A DNA stretch of 60,996 nt, taken from the NCBI GenBank assembly GCA_017304945.1, contig JAFKLG010000078.1, positions 1 through 60,996 of the forward strand, in the 5' to 3' direction. The stretch comes from Rhodospirillales bacterium. Lineage in GTDB: Bacteria > Pseudomonadota > Alphaproteobacteria > Acetobacterales > Acetobacteraceae. The first letter of the stretch is position 1. Every line of letters begins with the position of its first letter. The position numbers were made by a program, and so were the translations under genes. This document shows, piece by piece, positions 1 through 9,828 of the stretch. A model generated the notes under the pieces. That model saw nothing but the letters and a program-made list of their open reading frames with translations, did not search any database and was not told the origin of the DNA.

Positions 1-389
1 AGCGGGCGCGACTGGTCCGAGGCCCAGGCGCCGAGCCGCGACACCCGCGCCCGCGTCGCGTAATAGGCATCCGCCTCGGCGTCGCTGGCGTGCTCGATGG
101 CGCCCTCGATGCGGATTTGCCGCCCCAGCGTCTTCCAGTGGAACAGCAGCGCCGCGCGGGGGTTGGCGGCGAGCTCGCCCCCCTTGCGGCTCTCCCGGTT
201 GGTGAAGAACACGAATCCCCGTCGTGCGGTGCCCGCCGGGTCGATCCCCTTGAGCAGCACGATGCGCGCCGAGGGCACACCGTCCGCCGTCGCGGTCGCC
301 ACCGTCATGGCGTTGGGATCGTTCGGCTCCGATTGCTCGGCCGCCGCCATCCATTCGTGGAACTTCGCGAACGGGTCGGGCTCTGGCAT
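1..389 (-). CDS. pdxH: Pyridoxine/pyridoxamine 5'-phosphate oxidase, partial (C-terminus beyond window)
   Basis: The gene reads leftward and runs off position 1, so only the first 129 residues are visible. They match the FMN-binding half of the oxidase that converts pyridoxine or pyridoxamine 5'-phosphate to PLP in the cytoplasm. Family landmarks are [10 protein letters not shown] (residues 41-50), [13 protein letters not shown] (61-73) and [16 protein letters not shown] (81-96), in the expected order. The ATG is the complement of 387-389. It is divergent from fabI, with about 125 bases between the two starts that must hold both promoters; I could not pick a convincing promoter there. This neighbour pair is common in alphaproteobacteria. 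The family is usually about 200 residues, so roughly 70 residues lie outside the window. Confidence 0.93.
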   Translation of the reverse strand, partial: MPEPDPFAKFHEWMAAAEQSEPNDPNAMTVATATADGVPSARIVLLKGIDPAGTARRGFVFFTNRESRKGGELAANPRAALLFHWKTLGRQIRIEGAIEHASDAEADAYYATRARVSRLGAWASDQSRP

Positions 390-514
390 GGTCGGGCTCC
401 TTTGGGCGGCAATCTGCCGTCCAACCGGCGTCAAGGCCAGAGCGTCGGCCCTTGCCCCCCGCCGCGCGCCTGTGCCACCACCCTCCGCTCCGCTCGCCAC
501 CAAGGATCGATCCC

Positions 515-1360
515 ATGCCGAACAGTGCAACCCAGCCCACCGGCACCCTGATGGCCGGCAAGCGGGGCCTCATCATGGGGGTGGCGAACGATCGTTCCAT
601 CGCCTGGGGCATCGCCGCCGCCTGCGCCGCCCAGGGCGCGGAGCTCGCCTTCACCTTCCAGGGCGAGGCGCTGGAGAAGCGGGTTCGTCCGCTGGCGGCG
701 AGCGTCGGCTCCGATCTCGTCGTGCCCTGCGACGTGGGCGACGAGGCTGGGATCGATGCCGCCTTCGCCGCCGTTGCCAAGCAATGGGACCGGCTGGACT
801 TCCTGGTCCACGCCATCGGCTTCGCCGACAAGCAGTATCTGCGCGGCCGCTACCTCGACACCCCGCGCGCCGCCTTCCTGCAGGCGATGGATATTTCCGC
901 CTATTCCTTCACCGCCGTCTGCCAGCGCGCCGTACCGATGATGAGTGCCGGCGGCTCGCTGCTCACCCTCACCTATCTCGGCGCCGAGCGGTGGATGCCG
1001 CACTATAACGTCATGGGTGTCGCGAAAGCCGCGCTGGAAGCCTCGGTGCGCTACCTGGCCGCCGATCTCGGCGTCAACAACATCCGGGTGAACGGGATCT
1101 CCGCCGGCCCGATCAAGACCCTCGCCGCCAGCGGCATCGGCGACTTCCGCTACATCCTGCGCTGGAACCAGCTCAACTCGCCGATGCAGCGCAACGTGAC
1201 CACCGACGAGGTGGGCGGCGCCGGCGTCTACCTGCTCTCCGATCTCTCGACGGGCGTGACGGGGGAGGTTCACCACGTCGATTGCGGCTACCATCTGGTG
1301 GGCATGAAGAACCCCGCCGCGCCCGACATCGCCATCGTCGAGAGCGGCGGCGAGGGCTGA
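515..1360 (+). CDS. fabI: Enoyl-[acyl-carrier-protein] reductase (NADH)
   Basis: This enzyme performs the last reduction of each fatty-acid elongation cycle, reducing trans-2-enoyl-ACP with NADH in the cytoplasm; it is the triclosan target family. It is a 281-residue Rossmann-fold SDR. The start of the nucleotide fold, [17 protein letters not shown], is at residues 18-34, and the catalytic set is Tyr154, Tyr164 and Lys171 within [21 protein letters not shown], matching the FabI-type Y-x6-K active site. An open frame extends 21 codons upstream, but the ATG at 515 sits just after AAGGAT and gives the family length, so I prefer it. aroC follows 13 bases downstream on the same strand and the two are probably co-transcribed. 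Confidence 0.96.
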   Translation: MPNSATQPTGTLMAGKRGLIMGVANDRSIAWGIAAACAAQGAELAFTFQGEALEKRVRPLAASVGSDLVVPCDVGDEAGIDAAFAAVAKQWDRLDFLVHAIGFADKQYLRGRYLDTPRAAFLQAMDISAYSFTAVCQRAVPMMSAGGSLLTLTYLGAERWMPHYNVMGVAKAALEASVRYLAADLGVNNIRVNGISAGPIKTLAASGIGDFRYILRWNQLNSPMQRNVTTDEVGGAGVYLLSDLSTGVTGEVHHVDCGYHLVGMKNPAAPDIAIVESGGEG

Positions 1361-1373
1361 GAGCGGGCGGCGC

Positions 1374-2477
1374 ATGTCGCACAACAGTTTCGGCCATCTG
1401 TTCCGCGTCACCACCTGGGGCGAGAGCCACGGGCCGGCGATCGGCTGCGTCGTCGACGGCTGCCCACCGCGCCTCGCGCTCTCGGAGGCCGACATCCAGC
1501 CCTGGCTCGACCGCCGCCGCCCCGGCCAGTCGAAATTCACCACCCAGCGCCAGGAGCCCGACCAGGTCCGCATCCTCTCGGGCGTGTTCGAGGGCCTGAC
1601 CACCGGCACGCCGATCGCGCTGCAGATCGAGAACGTCGACCAGCGCTCGAAAGATTACGGCGAGATCGCCCAGCGCTTCCGCCCGGGCCACGCCGACCTG
1701 ACCTACGAGCTCAAATACGGCATCCGCGACTATCGCGGCGGCGGCCGGTCCTCGGCGCGGGAGACCGCGATGCGGGTCGCCGCCGGCGCCATCGCCCGCA
1801 AGGTGCTCGGCCCGGAGGTGCGCATCCGAGGCGCCCTGGTGCAGATCGGCCCGCATCGCATCGACCGCGCACGTTGGGATTGGGCGGAGGTGGACAAGAA
1901 CCCCTTCTTCTGCCCCGACCCGATCGTCGCCGCAGAGTGGGAAAAATATCTCGGCGAGGTGCGCAAGGCCGGCTCCTCGGCCGGCGCGGTGATCGAGGTG
2001 GTGGCGGATGGCGTGGCGCCGGGTTTGGGCGCGCCGATCTACGCCAAACTCGACGCCGATCTCGCGGGCGCGCTCATGTCGATCAATGCGGTGAAGGGCG
2101 TCGAGATCGGCGAGGGCTTCGCCGCTGCCGCGCTCTCCGGCGAGGCCAATGCCGACGAGATGGCGATGGACGAGGGCGCCATTGCTTTCGCCTCCAACCA
2201 CGCCGGCGGCATCCTGGGCGGCATCTCCACCGGCCAGCCGATCGTCGCGCGGTTCGCGGTGAAGCCGACCAGCTCCATCCTGACGCCACGCCATTCCGTG
2301 GATCGCCTGGGCCACGACATCGAGGTCATGACCAAGGGCCGCCACGATCCGTGCGTCGGCATCCGCGCCGTGCCGGTGGGCGAGGCGATGCTGGCCTGCG
2401 TGCTCGCCGACCACCTGCTGCGTCATCGCGCGCAGAATCCCGACGCGCCCATGACGGCACGGCTGCCGCGCAACTGA
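1374..2477 (+). CDS. aroC: Chorismate synthase
   Basis: This enzyme converts 5-enolpyruvylshikimate 3-phosphate to chorismate using reduced FMN, the last step of the shikimate pathway. The 367-residue length is normal. Family signatures are clear: the N-terminal [20 protein letters not shown], the central [20 protein letters not shown], and the C-terminal [17 protein letters not shown]. It lies 13 bases after fabI on the same strand, a common pairing in alphaproteobacteria. The roughly 210-base gap before the next gene shows no clear terminator. Confidence 0.97.
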   Translation: MSHNSFGHLFRVTTWGESHGPAIGCVVDGCPPRLALSEADIQPWLDRRRPGQSKFTTQRQEPDQVRILSGVFEGLTTGTPIALQIENVDQRSKDYGEIAQRFRPGHADLTYELKYGIRDYRGGGRSSARETAMRVAAGAIARKVLGPEVRIRGALVQIGPHRIDRARWDWAEVDKNPFFCPDPIVAAEWEKYLGEVRKAGSSAGAVIEVVADGVAPGLGAPIYAKLDADLAGALMSINAVKGVEIGEGFAAAALSGEANADEMAMDEGAIAFASNHAGGILGGISTGQPIVARFAVKPTSSILTPRHSVDRLGHDIEVMTKGRHDPCVGIRAVPVGEAMLACVLADHLLRHRAQNPDAPMTARLPRN

Positions 2478-2687
2478 CGCCGGCCGGCCAGAGTGCGGCG
2501 TCCGCGCCGATCGCGACGATCATGCGCACCGCATTAAGCAAACGATAATCCCGCTCCGTCACAGTCTCGGCCCAAGCGCGCCGGTCCCGGAGCTGCGTGG
2601 GGTGTCATCGGTCCGCGCCCGCGTGGCCGCGACCGGCGCGCCCATGCCGGTCCGTGCGGCGATGATCGTTTCGAGGGAAACCAATCC

Positions 2688-5045
2688 GTGAATCTCGTTC
2701 GGCATCTGACGAGCCTGACGATCCGCACGAAGCTCATGTGCGGGTTCGGTGTGGTGCTGGTCCTGTTCGCCATCGTGGGCGGGGCGAGCCTGCGCGTATT
2801 CGGGCATGTCGATGAGGCTGACCACGTGTCCGCCCAGCGCCGCCAGGTCCTGCTCGCCGTCGGCGCGATCGGGCGTGAGTTCGAGCCGGCGCGGCGCCTG
2901 GTCCGCCGCTTCGCCGAGATCGGGGGCGTCACCGCGGCCGAGGAGGCCAATGCCCAGTTGGCGCGTGCCGCCGCGGCCGGAGCGGCGGCCATCGCGACGA
3001 TCCGGAATCCGGACCGTCTGGCGAAGGCGCGGGAGATCGCTGCGACCATCGCCGACTACACGCAGCAGTTCGGCCGGCTGCAGGAGGTGCTCGCCGCGGC
3101 ACGTCGCGTGCGCGATGCCGAACTCGATCCGGCGGGCGCGAGCCTGACCGAGGAATTCGAGACGATGATGGCGGCGGTTGCCGCAACGCAGGATGCCGAG
3201 TTGCAGGCGCTCGCCTTTCAGAGCTTCGAGGCGATGATGGTGCTGCGGGTGGACGCCAACCGCGCGCTGGGGCGCCACCAGGAGGCGGAAACCGCGCGGG
3301 CCGACGCCTCCTTCGCGCGGCTGCAGGCATCCTTGGCGAAACTCACCGAGGCGACGCGGGATCCGGCGATCGAACACTTCCTCGCCAGCCTCGGCAAGAC
3401 GGCATCGGCCTACGGCACGGCCTTCCACCGTCTGCTCGCCGCCACCGGCGAAATCAACCGCATGGTGAATGGAAGCATGGCCGCGGACGGCCAGCGCATC
3501 ACCGAGGCGATCCTCCTCATCGAAAAGAGCGCGCTCGCGGATGCGACCGAGGCGGATCGGGACATCACGGAGACGATTGCCGCCGGCACCACCCTGATCG
3601 CGATCCTGGGAATCGCGGGGTTGGCGATCGGGGTGCTGTTCGCCTGGATGATCGGCACCGCGATCGCGCGGCCCGTGGCGGGGATGACCGGCGCCATGAT
3701 CCGCCTGGCCGACTCGGATGCGACCGTCGAGGTACCGGGCATCGGACGCAAGGACGAGATCGGCCGCATGGCCCAGGCCGTGCAGGTGTTCAAGGACAAC
3801 ATGCTGCGCGCCGTGGCCCTCGAGCAGACGCAGCAGGAGGAGCGGGTGCGCAAGGACCGTCGCCAGGCGGCGATGGACCAGCACACAAAGGATTTCGGCA
3901 GCACGGTGTCGCACGTGCTGTCCGAACTGCAGGAGGCGGCGGTGACCATGCGGCAGACCGCCGAGGTGGTGAGCGCCGACGCGCGGAAGACCCGCGACGC
4001 GACCTCGATGACGGTGAATGCGGCGTCCGGTTCCGCCCAGGACCTCGGCTCCGTCGCCAGTGCCGCCGAGGAGATGTCGGCCAGCATCTCCGAAATCAGT
4101 AACCAGATCGCCCGTGTGACGACGACGGTGCAAGAAGCGGTGCAGCGGTCGAACAGCACGAACGCGACCATGGGCGGGCTGGCCGAGGCCGCCGACCGGA
4201 TCGGGGAGGTCGCGCACCTGATCAGCACGATTGCCAGCCAGACCAACCTGCTGGCGCTGAATGCCACGATCGAGGCGGCGCGCGCCGGGGATGCCGGGAA
4301 GGGCTTCGCCGTGGTTGCCGGCGAGGTGAAGGCGCTCGCGGGCCAGACCGCGCGGGCGACCGAACAGATCGGCGCGCAGATCACCGCCATTCGCAACGCC
4401 ACCGACGGCGCGATCCAGGCGGTGCACGAGGTGGGCGCGGCGATCCAGGACGTCGAGACGGTGGCGGCCGCGATCGCAACGGCCGTCGAGCAGCAGGCGG
4501 GGGCGACGCGCGAGATCACCGGCCGCGTCCATGCGGTGAGCGGCGCCACCAACGAGGCGACCGCCGCCATGCGCAGCGTGCTGTCGATCGCGGAGGGCAC
4601 GGAAAGCAGCAGCTCCGTCGTCCGCGAGGCTGCGGCAAGCGTGGGGCGGACCGCGGAGACGCTGCAGCGGGAGGTGCGCGGCTTCCTGGAGCAGATGAAG
4701 CGCACCGAGGATGAGCGGCGCCAGTTCGAGCGGCTGTCCGGGAATGGTCACACGGCGGAGCTGACGCTCGCCGACGGGCGGCGGACGCGCGGAACGATCG
4801 TCAACATCTCGATCGGCGGCGCGCTGGTCCGCATGGACCTCGCCGTGGATCCGGGGGCGGAGCTGCAAGTGAGCTTGCCGGGTGCGCCGAGGGCCGTGTC
4901 CGCCCGCGTCGTGCGCAGCACCGCCGATGGTGTGGCCCTGTTCGTCGGTACGGATCCCGCGACCGGCAAGATCATGGAAGCCGTCCTGGCAGAGATCCAC
5001 CCGACATCGGATACGCAGCGCGCCGGGGACCGTCAGGCGGCCTGA
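2688..5045 (+). CDS. Methyl-accepting chemotaxis protein with C-terminal PilZ domain
   Basis: This is a 785-residue transmembrane chemoreceptor. Residues about 16-35 and 300-325 are membrane helices bracketing a roughly 260-residue helical sensor region. A HAMP linker follows (about 325-380), then a long coiled coil with the receptor hairpin tip around residue 514 ([20 protein letters not shown]), which docks CheA/CheW. After the coiled coil, from about residue 676, a PilZ-like domain follows: RRQFER supplies the RxxxR element and NISIGG the [DN]xSxxG element that bind cyclic di-GMP in this family. The start is GTG, after a GAGGG-type ribosome site. It stands alone and converges on pheT. The ligand of the sensor part cannot be told from sequence. 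Confidence 0.92.
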   Translation: MNLVRHLTSLTIRTKLMCGFGVVLVLFAIVGGASLRVFGHVDEADHVSAQRRQVLLAVGAIGREFEPARRLVRRFAEIGGVTAAEEANAQLARAAAAGAAAIATIRNPDRLAKAREIAATIADYTQQFGRLQEVLAAARRVRDAELDPAGASLTEEFETMMAAVAATQDAELQALAFQSFEAMMVLRVDANRALGRHQEAETARADASFARLQASLAKLTEATRDPAIEHFLASLGKTASAYGTAFHRLLAATGEINRMVNGSMAADGQRITEAILLIEKSALADATEADRDITETIAAGTTLIAILGIAGLAIGVLFAWMIGTAIARPVAGMTGAMIRLADSDATVEVPGIGRKDEIGRMAQAVQVFKDNMLRAVALEQTQQEERVRKDRRQAAMDQHTKDFGSTVSHVLSELQEAAVTMRQTAEVVSADARKTRDATSMTVNAASGSAQDLGSVASAAEEMSASISEISNQIARVTTTVQEAVQRSNSTNATMGGLAEAADRIGEVAHLISTIASQTNLLALNATIEAARAGDAGKGFAVVAGEVKALAGQTARATEQIGAQITAIRNATDGAIQAVHEVGAAIQDVETVAAAIATAVEQQAGATREITGRVHAVSGATNEATAAMRSVLSIAEGTESSSSVVREAAASVGRTAETLQREVRGFLEQMKRTEDERRQFERLSGNGHTAELTLADGRRTRGTIVNISIGGALVRMDLAVDPGAELQVSLPGAPRAVSARVVRSTADGVALFVGTDPATGKIMEAVLAEIHPTSDTQRAGDRQAA

Positions 5046-5154
5046 TCCGGCGGGGGACTTGCAGGTGCAAGCAACCGGCGGCGCCGGCCAGCGGATGCTG
5101 CCGGCTGGGTCCGTGTCCCGATCCAGCCAGCGCCCGTCCGGCCGGCGCGTGCGA

Positions 5155-7617
5155 TCAGCGCAAGGTAGCGCCGGTCGCCTTGGCCACGGCGGCGACCACC
5201 TTCTGTGCCGCCGCCTCGATCTCCGCATCCGTCAGCGTGCGTTCCCGCGGCTGGAACACCACCTCGATCCCGATCGAGGTCTTGCCCTCGGGCAGCCGGT
5301 CCCCGCTGTAGACGTCGAACAGCGACACCCCTGCGATCAAGGTCCGTTCGGCACCGCGCGCGGCGCGGACCACGGCATCCGCGGCGACGGTGCTGTCCAC
5401 CAGGAAGGCGAAATCGCGCCGCAGCGGCTGGAACGCAGGCAGGTCTGGCGGTCCCTTCCTGCGTCGCTTGGGATCGGCGACCGCATCGAGGTTCAGCACG
5501 AAGGCGACCAGCGGGCCTGGGATGTCCAGCGCCGCCAGCACCCGCGGATGCAGCTCTCCGAACGCCCCGAGCACGGTGCGCGGACCCTGGCGGACGAGGC
5601 CGGAGCGGCCGGGGTGGAAGAAGCCGGGGGCCTCGGCCACGACCTGGAGCGCGTCCAGCGGCACGCCGATCGCGCTCATGACGGCCCAGAGATCGCCCTT
5701 CGCATCCATCGCATCGACCGGCCGGGCGGGCGCCAGCCAGCTTCGCGGCGTCTGCCCGGCGCGCAGCCCGGCGGCGACCAGCCACTGCCCATCCGGTGCA
5801 TCGAGCGAGAACTCCGGCCCGACCTCGAACAGCCCGACATCGGGGTAGCCGCGTGCGGCGTTTCGCTTGGCGGCGAGGGCCAGGCTGGCCACCGCGGTGG
5901 GCCGCAACTGGTCGAGATCGGCCGCAATCGGGTTGCTGAGCCGCAGCAGGTCGGGCGTGGGACCGAACAGCGCCGCCTCCGCCTGCGCCATGAAGCTGAA
6001 CGTGACGCACTCGGCGAGGCCCTGGGCGGCCAGGGTCCGGCGGGCCAGCGCGGCGCGGGTCTGGCGCGGCGTCAGCGTGGCGCCCGGCACCGGGGCGGCG
6101 CGCGGCAGCGACACGGGCGGCACGGAATCGAGCCCGCGCAGGCGCAGCACTTCCTCGATCAGGTCGCATTCCGGCTCGATTGCGGCACAGCCTTCGGCCG
6201 CCTTGGCGGCGACCGCCGGATCGAGCGTCGGCGACTGGTCGAGCGCGAGCGGCGCCGCGACGTCGTTGCGCCAGGACGGCACCGCGACCGTGACGGACTC
6301 GGCATCGCGCGCCTGCATGGTGAAGCCGAGACGCTCGAGGGAGTCCACGGCCTCCTCGGCAGGGATGTCGGCGCCGCCGAGGCCGGCGAGACGGGAGAAG
6401 CGCAGTGCCGCCGTGCGTTGCCAGGCCGGTTCGGCGCCCGCCGCGGTGACGGGGCCGGGCTCGCCGCCGCACAGCTCCAGGATCATCGCGGTCGCCGCCT
6501 CCACCGCGTCCGGCAGCAAGGCCGGATCGAGCCCGCGCTCGAAGCGCTGCCGCGCGTCGGAGACGATCTGGTGCCGCCGCCCGGTCAACGCGATCCGCAC
6601 CGGGTCGAACAGCGCGCATTCCAGGAACACCGAACTGGTGCCCTCATCGCAGCCGGTCGCCTCGCCGCCGATCACGCCGGCCAGCGACTGCACGCCGGCA
6701 TCGTCGCAGATCACGCAATCCTCGGAGGAGACGGTGTAGTCCTTGCCGTTCAGCGCGCGCAGCGTCTCGCCGGCACCGCGGCGCAGCACCAGCCGCGTGC
6801 CGGTCAGCTTGTCCACGTCGAACACGTGCAACGGGCGGCCGAGGTCGAAGGTGAAGAAGTTGGTGATGTCGACGAGCGCGTTGATCGGCCGCAAGCCGAT
6901 CGAGACCAGGCGCTCCTGCAGCCATTTGGGGCTGGGCGAATTCTTCACGCCGCGCACGGTGCGGCCGAGGATCCAGGGGCACGCCTCGGGGAATTCGATC
7001 TGCCAGGTCGGGCCGCCCTGGAAGGCGGGCGGGATCGGCATCGGCTGGAACGGCGTCAGCGTGCCGATACCGGCGGCGGCGAGGTCGCGCGCGACGCCGC
7101 GCACCGAGAAGCAATCGCCGCGATTCGGTGTCACGCCGATCTCGATCACCGGGTCGTCGAGGCCGGCCCAGGTCGCGTAGGGCGTGCCGACGGGTGCGTC
7201 TTCCGGCAGGTCGACGATGCCCGCGTGGTCGTCGCCGAGACCCATTTCCCGCGCGGAGAGCAGCATGCCGGCGCTCTGCACGCCACGGATCTCGCCCACT
7301 TTCAGCGTGATGCCGGTGCCGGGGATGAAGCTGCCGGGCGGCGCGAACACGGCCTTCATGCCGGTGCGTGCGTTGGGCGCGCCGCACACGACCGAGACGA
7401 TGCCGTCCCCGGTGTCGACCTTGCAGGCGCGCAGCCGGTCGGCGTTCGGGTGCTGCACGGCCTCCACCACATGGGCGATGCGGAAGGGGGCCAGCGTGGC
7501 GCCGCGATCCTCGATGCCTTCGAGTTCGAGGCCGATGCGGGTCAGCGTGTCGGCGATGGTGGTGACCGGGGCGTCGGTGACGAGGTGCGTCTTGAGCCAG
7601 GAGAGGGAGAACTTCAT
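5155..7617 (-). CDS. pheT: Phenylalanyl-tRNA synthetase, beta subunit
   Basis: The beta subunit of the alpha2-beta2 enzyme that charges tRNA-Phe; it also edits mischarged Tyr-tRNA-Phe. It has 820 residues, within the usual range. The N-terminus MKFSLSWLKTHL is typical. A tRNA-binding OB-like domain follows (around RIAHVVEAVQHPNADRLRAC, residues ~43-62), then the B3/4 and B5 regions, and a C-terminal ferredoxin-fold anticodon-binding domain in the last ~92 residues (QPLRRDFAFLVD onwards). Its ATG overlaps the pheS stop by one base (TGATG), implying translational coupling. A longer frame extends upstream through pheS but is only an overlapping reading. It converges with the chemoreceptor gene. 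Confidence 0.97.
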   Translation of the reverse strand: MKFSLSWLKTHLVTDAPVTTIADTLTRIGLELEGIEDRGATLAPFRIAHVVEAVQHPNADRLRACKVDTGDGIVSVVCGAPNARTGMKAVFAPPGSFIPGTGITLKVGEIRGVQSAGMLLSAREMGLGDDHAGIVDLPEDAPVGTPYATWAGLDDPVIEIGVTPNRGDCFSVRGVARDLAAAGIGTLTPFQPMPIPPAFQGGPTWQIEFPEACPWILGRTVRGVKNSPSPKWLQERLVSIGLRPINALVDITNFFTFDLGRPLHVFDVDKLTGTRLVLRRGAGETLRALNGKDYTVSSEDCVICDDAGVQSLAGVIGGEATGCDEGTSSVFLECALFDPVRIALTGRRHQIVSDARQRFERGLDPALLPDAVEAATAMILELCGGEPGPVTAAGAEPAWQRTAALRFSRLAGLGGADIPAEEAVDSLERLGFTMQARDAESVTVAVPSWRNDVAAPLALDQSPTLDPAVAAKAAEGCAAIEPECDLIEEVLRLRGLDSVPPVSLPRAAPVPGATLTPRQTRAALARRTLAAQGLAECVTFSFMAQAEAALFGPTPDLLRLSNPIAADLDQLRPTAVASLALAAKRNAARGYPDVGLFEVGPEFSLDAPDGQWLVAAGLRAGQTPRSWLAPARPVDAMDAKGDLWAVMSAIGVPLDALQVVAEAPGFFHPGRSGLVRQGPRTVLGAFGELHPRVLAALDIPGPLVAFVLNLDAVADPKRRRKGPPDLPAFQPLRRDFAFLVDSTVAADAVVRAARGAERTLIAGVSLFDVYSGDRLPEGKTSIGIEVVFQPRERTLTDAEIEAAAQKVVAAVAKATGATLR

Positions 7618-8684
7618 CACACGCCCTCGTGCAGCATGGTCGGCGCGAGCGGGTTGAACCCGTAATGCCGCAGCCAGCGGATGTCGGATTCGTAGAACGG
7701 GCGGAGGTCGGCCATGCCGTGCTTCAGCATGGTCACGCGTTCGACGCCCATGCCGAAGGCGAAGCCCTGCCACTCCCGCGGGTCGATGCCGCAATTGGCC
7801 AGCACGCGCGGGTGGACCATGCCGGAGCCCAGGATCTCGAGCCAGTCGGCGCCGCGCCCGAGTTCCCCGGATTTCCGGTCCCAGCCGATATCGACCTCCA
7901 TGGAGGGTTCGGTGAACGGGAAGTAGGAGGAGCGGAACCGCACGGGCAGGTCGGCGATGCCGAAGAAGGCGCGCAGGAAGTCGGTCAGGCAGCCCTTGAG
8001 ATGACCCAGCGTGATATCGCGATCGATCACCAGGCCTTCGCATTGGTGGAACATCGGCGAATGCGTGGCGTCGTGATCGGCGCGGTAGGTGCGGCCGATG
8101 ACGATGGTGCGGATGGGCGGCGGCTGGGTCAGCATGGTGCGGATCTGCACCGGGGAGGTGTGGGTGCGCAGGACGGGCGGCGCCTGGTTGTCGCGCGGCG
8201 GCAGGTAGAACGTGTCGTGGTCGGCACGGGCCGGATGGTGTGGCGGGATGTTCAGCGCGCCGAAGTTGAGCCAGTCGCTCTCCACGTCCGGTCCGTCGGA
8301 GACGGTGCACCCCATGGCGCCGAAGATGGCGGCGATCTCTTCCATGGTGCGGGCGATCGGGTGGATCAGGCCGGTCTCGCGCGGGCGCGGCGGCAGGGTC
8401 GGGTCGATGCGTTCCGAGGCCAGCCGCGCCTCCAGCGCCGCGTCCTCGAGTTCGGCCTTGCGGGCGTCGATCGCCTCGGTCAGCGCCTCCTTCAGCCGGT
8501 TCAGCGCGGCCCCACGCTCCCGCCGTTCCTCGGGCGGCGTCTTGCCGAGGTCGCGCAGCAGGGCGGTGAGCTTGCCGTTGCGCCCGAGCACGGCGACGCG
8601 AATGGCGTCCCAGGCGCGGAGGTCGGTGGCGGCGGCCAGCGCCGCGTCGGTCTCGGTCTTCAGGGCCTGCAGGTCGTCGGTCAT
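7617..8684 (-). CDS. pheS: Phenylalanyl-tRNA synthetase, alpha subunit
   Basis: This is the catalytic subunit of phenylalanyl-tRNA synthetase, 355 residues. An N-terminal coiled-coil arm (about 1-95) precedes the class II catalytic core: FHQCEGLVID corresponds to motif 2 and GFAFGMGVERVTMLKHG to motif 3, which binds ATP. I chose the ATG of MTDDLQALK. The frame continues 49 codons upstream, but those residues are low-complexity and unlike the family. The gene lies 207 bases after rplT on the same strand. A strong terminator-like hairpin sits in that gap, so pheST may also have its own promoter. I found no Phe-rich leader peptide of the enterobacterial type in the gap. Confidence 0.96.
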   Translation of the reverse strand: MTDDLQALKTETDAALAAATDLRAWDAIRVAVLGRNGKLTALLRDLGKTPPEERRERGAALNRLKEALTEAIDARKAELEDAALEARLASERIDPTLPPRPRETGLIHPIARTMEEIAAIFGAMGCTVSDGPDVESDWLNFGALNIPPHHPARADHDTFYLPPRDNQAPPVLRTHTSPVQIRTMLTQPPPIRTIVIGRTYRADHDATHSPMFHQCEGLVIDRDITLGHLKGCLTDFLRAFFGIADLPVRFRSSYFPFTEPSMEVDIGWDRKSGELGRGADWLEILGSGMVHPRVLANCGIDPREWQGFAFGMGVERVTMLKHGMADLRPFYESDIRWLRHYGFNPLAPTMLHEGV

Positions 8685-8838
8685 GTTCCTCGCCTCGGCG
8701 GGTGCCTCGTCCAGGGGGCGTTCGGGCGGGGCCTCGGCGGGGCCGTTGCGCATCGGTCCCGCGTCATGGCCCCTTGGATCGGCCCCGCGCCGCCGCCTGT
8801 CGGCGCGCGCCATAGCGGAAAAACCGCGCAAACGGAAA

Positions 8839-8861
8839 GGGCCGCCCTGGTCAGGCGGCCC
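8839..8861 (-). terminator. Intrinsic terminator-like hairpin after rplT
   Basis: A perfect 8-bp GC stem (GGGCCGCC at 8839-8846 pairs with GGCGGCCC at 8854-8861) with a 7-base loop. Read leftward, the stem is followed by TTTCCGTTTG and then a T-rich stretch. It lies about 30 bases downstream of the rplT stop and about 155 upstream of pheS. It probably ends part of the rpmI-rplT transcript and lowers read-through into pheST. Confidence 0.65.
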
Positions 8862-8891
8862 CGGTTCCTTCGTCGCGGCTGACTTGTCGCG

Positions 8892-9248
8892 TCAGCCCAG
8901 GGCGGCCTGGACCTTCTTGACGATGGCCGCAAACGACTCCGCGTCGTCATAGGCGATCGCCGCCAGCACCTTGCGATCCATCTCGATCCCGGCCTTCTTC
9001 AGACCGTCGATGAACCGGCTGTAGGTCAGGCCGTGCTCGCGCACGGCGGCGTTGATGCGCTGGATCCACAGGCCGCGGAACTCGCGCTTCTTCACCCGGC
9101 GATCGCGATACGCGTATTGCAGCGACTTCTCGAGCCGCTCGCGCGCGATGCGATAATTCGTGGAGGAGCGGCCGACGAACCCCTTCGACTGCTCCAGGAC
9201 CTTCTTGTGGCGGGCGTGGGTGGTCGTGCCCCGCTTGACGCGTGCCAT
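8892..9248 (-). CDS. rplT: 50S ribosomal protein L20
   Basis: A 118-residue, very basic protein that binds 23S rRNA early in large-subunit assembly. The start [20 protein letters not shown] and the central [22 protein letters not shown] are diagnostic, and the length is standard. It lies 15 bases after rpmI and is certainly in the same transcript. In several bacteria L20 represses its own operon by binding the leader RNA. The leader here is about 100 bases (see promoter at 9572), but I see no structure that proves this. Confidence 0.98.
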   Translation of the reverse strand: MARVKRGTTTHARHKKVLEQSKGFVGRSSTNYRIARERLEKSLQYAYRDRRVKKREFRGLWIQRINAAVREHGLTYSRFIDGLKKAGIEMDRKVLAAIAYDDAESFAAIVKKVQAALG

Positions 9249-9263
9249 GGTGCTCTCCCTTCC

Positions 9264-9467
9264 TCAGCCCAGACCGTACGGCGCCCACTGCTTGACGGTC
9301 AGCCCGTCAGCATGGGTCAGCGTCTGGCTGCCGCGATTGGTCCGCTTCGCCTTCTGGCTGCGGGCGGAGAGGTTGTGGCGCTTCTTGCCGGGTCCGGCGA
9401 GCACCTTGCCGGTCGCGGTGATCTTGAACCGCTTCTTGACCGACGACTTGGTCTTCATCTTGGGCAT
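9264..9467 (-). CDS. rpmI: 50S ribosomal protein L35
   Basis: A 67-residue basic protein starting [20 protein letters not shown] and containing [15 protein letters not shown], diagnostic of L35. It opens the rpmI-rplT transcript. infC (IF-3), the usual upstream neighbour in many bacteria, is not present here; upstream comes a gene-free stretch and a divergent MFS gene. The start is the ATG complementary to 9465-9467, preceded on the coding strand by GAAGGAG. Confidence 0.97.
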   Translation of the reverse strand: MPKMKTKSSVKKRFKITATGKVLAGPGKKRHNLSARSQKAKRTNRGSQTLTHADGLTVKQWAPYGLG

Positions 9468-9571
9468 TTGAGTCTCCTTCTCACAGGACCTGCGTGGCGC
9501 CGAAGGGCGAGACGCAAGCGGTCGCGGCCGGGCATGCCCATTCCAGGCCCGGACTCGCAGACAGGGGCGGG

Positions 9572-9600
9572 GGTATAGCGGCGCCCCGCCCCCCATGCAA
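9572..9600 (-). promoter_or_regulatory. Probable sigma-70 promoter of rpmI-rplT
   Basis: On the minus strand, TTGCAT (-35, at 9600-9595) and TATACC (-10, at 9577-9572) are separated by exactly 17 bases. Transcription would begin near 9565, giving a leader of about 100 bases before rpmI. The -10 box sits beside a GC-rich inverted repeat (GGGGCGGGG at 9564-9572, CCCCGCCCC at 9584-9592) in the spacer, which could be an operator or chance. The layout resembles the tRNA-Lys promoter at 28889. Confidence 0.55.
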
Positions 9601-9828
9601 GGAGATCCCCGCCGGACCCGCGATGCCGCAACCTCGCGGCGCCCTCGGGCGGCCACGTCCCGCCACCCGCGCCGTCGCCGCGCTGGTGTCTGGACGCTCG
9701 TTCGGGCCGTGGCTTGCGCTGCTGCCGCCCGATGGCGGCCCGCCTGAGCGGGCACGCCGGCGTCGCGTGTTGACGGCGCGGCGCGTGGCTCGTCAAGATT
9801 GCTTTTCCGTCATCTCAAGGACGCCCGC
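9601..9828. other. Intergenic region between divergent rpmI and MFS genes
   Basis: Together with 9468-9600 this makes a 361-base gene-free stretch. Apart from the rpmI promoter and an AAGGA ribosome-binding site just before the MFS start at 9829, I see no gene, repeat or recognisable regulatory element. The MFS promoter should lie here but no box is convincing. Confidence 0.5.

Noticed and set aside
8685..8838. pheST leader peptide/attenuator of enterobacterial type
   Set aside because: The short frames in this gap have no Phe run near a terminator/antiterminator pair.
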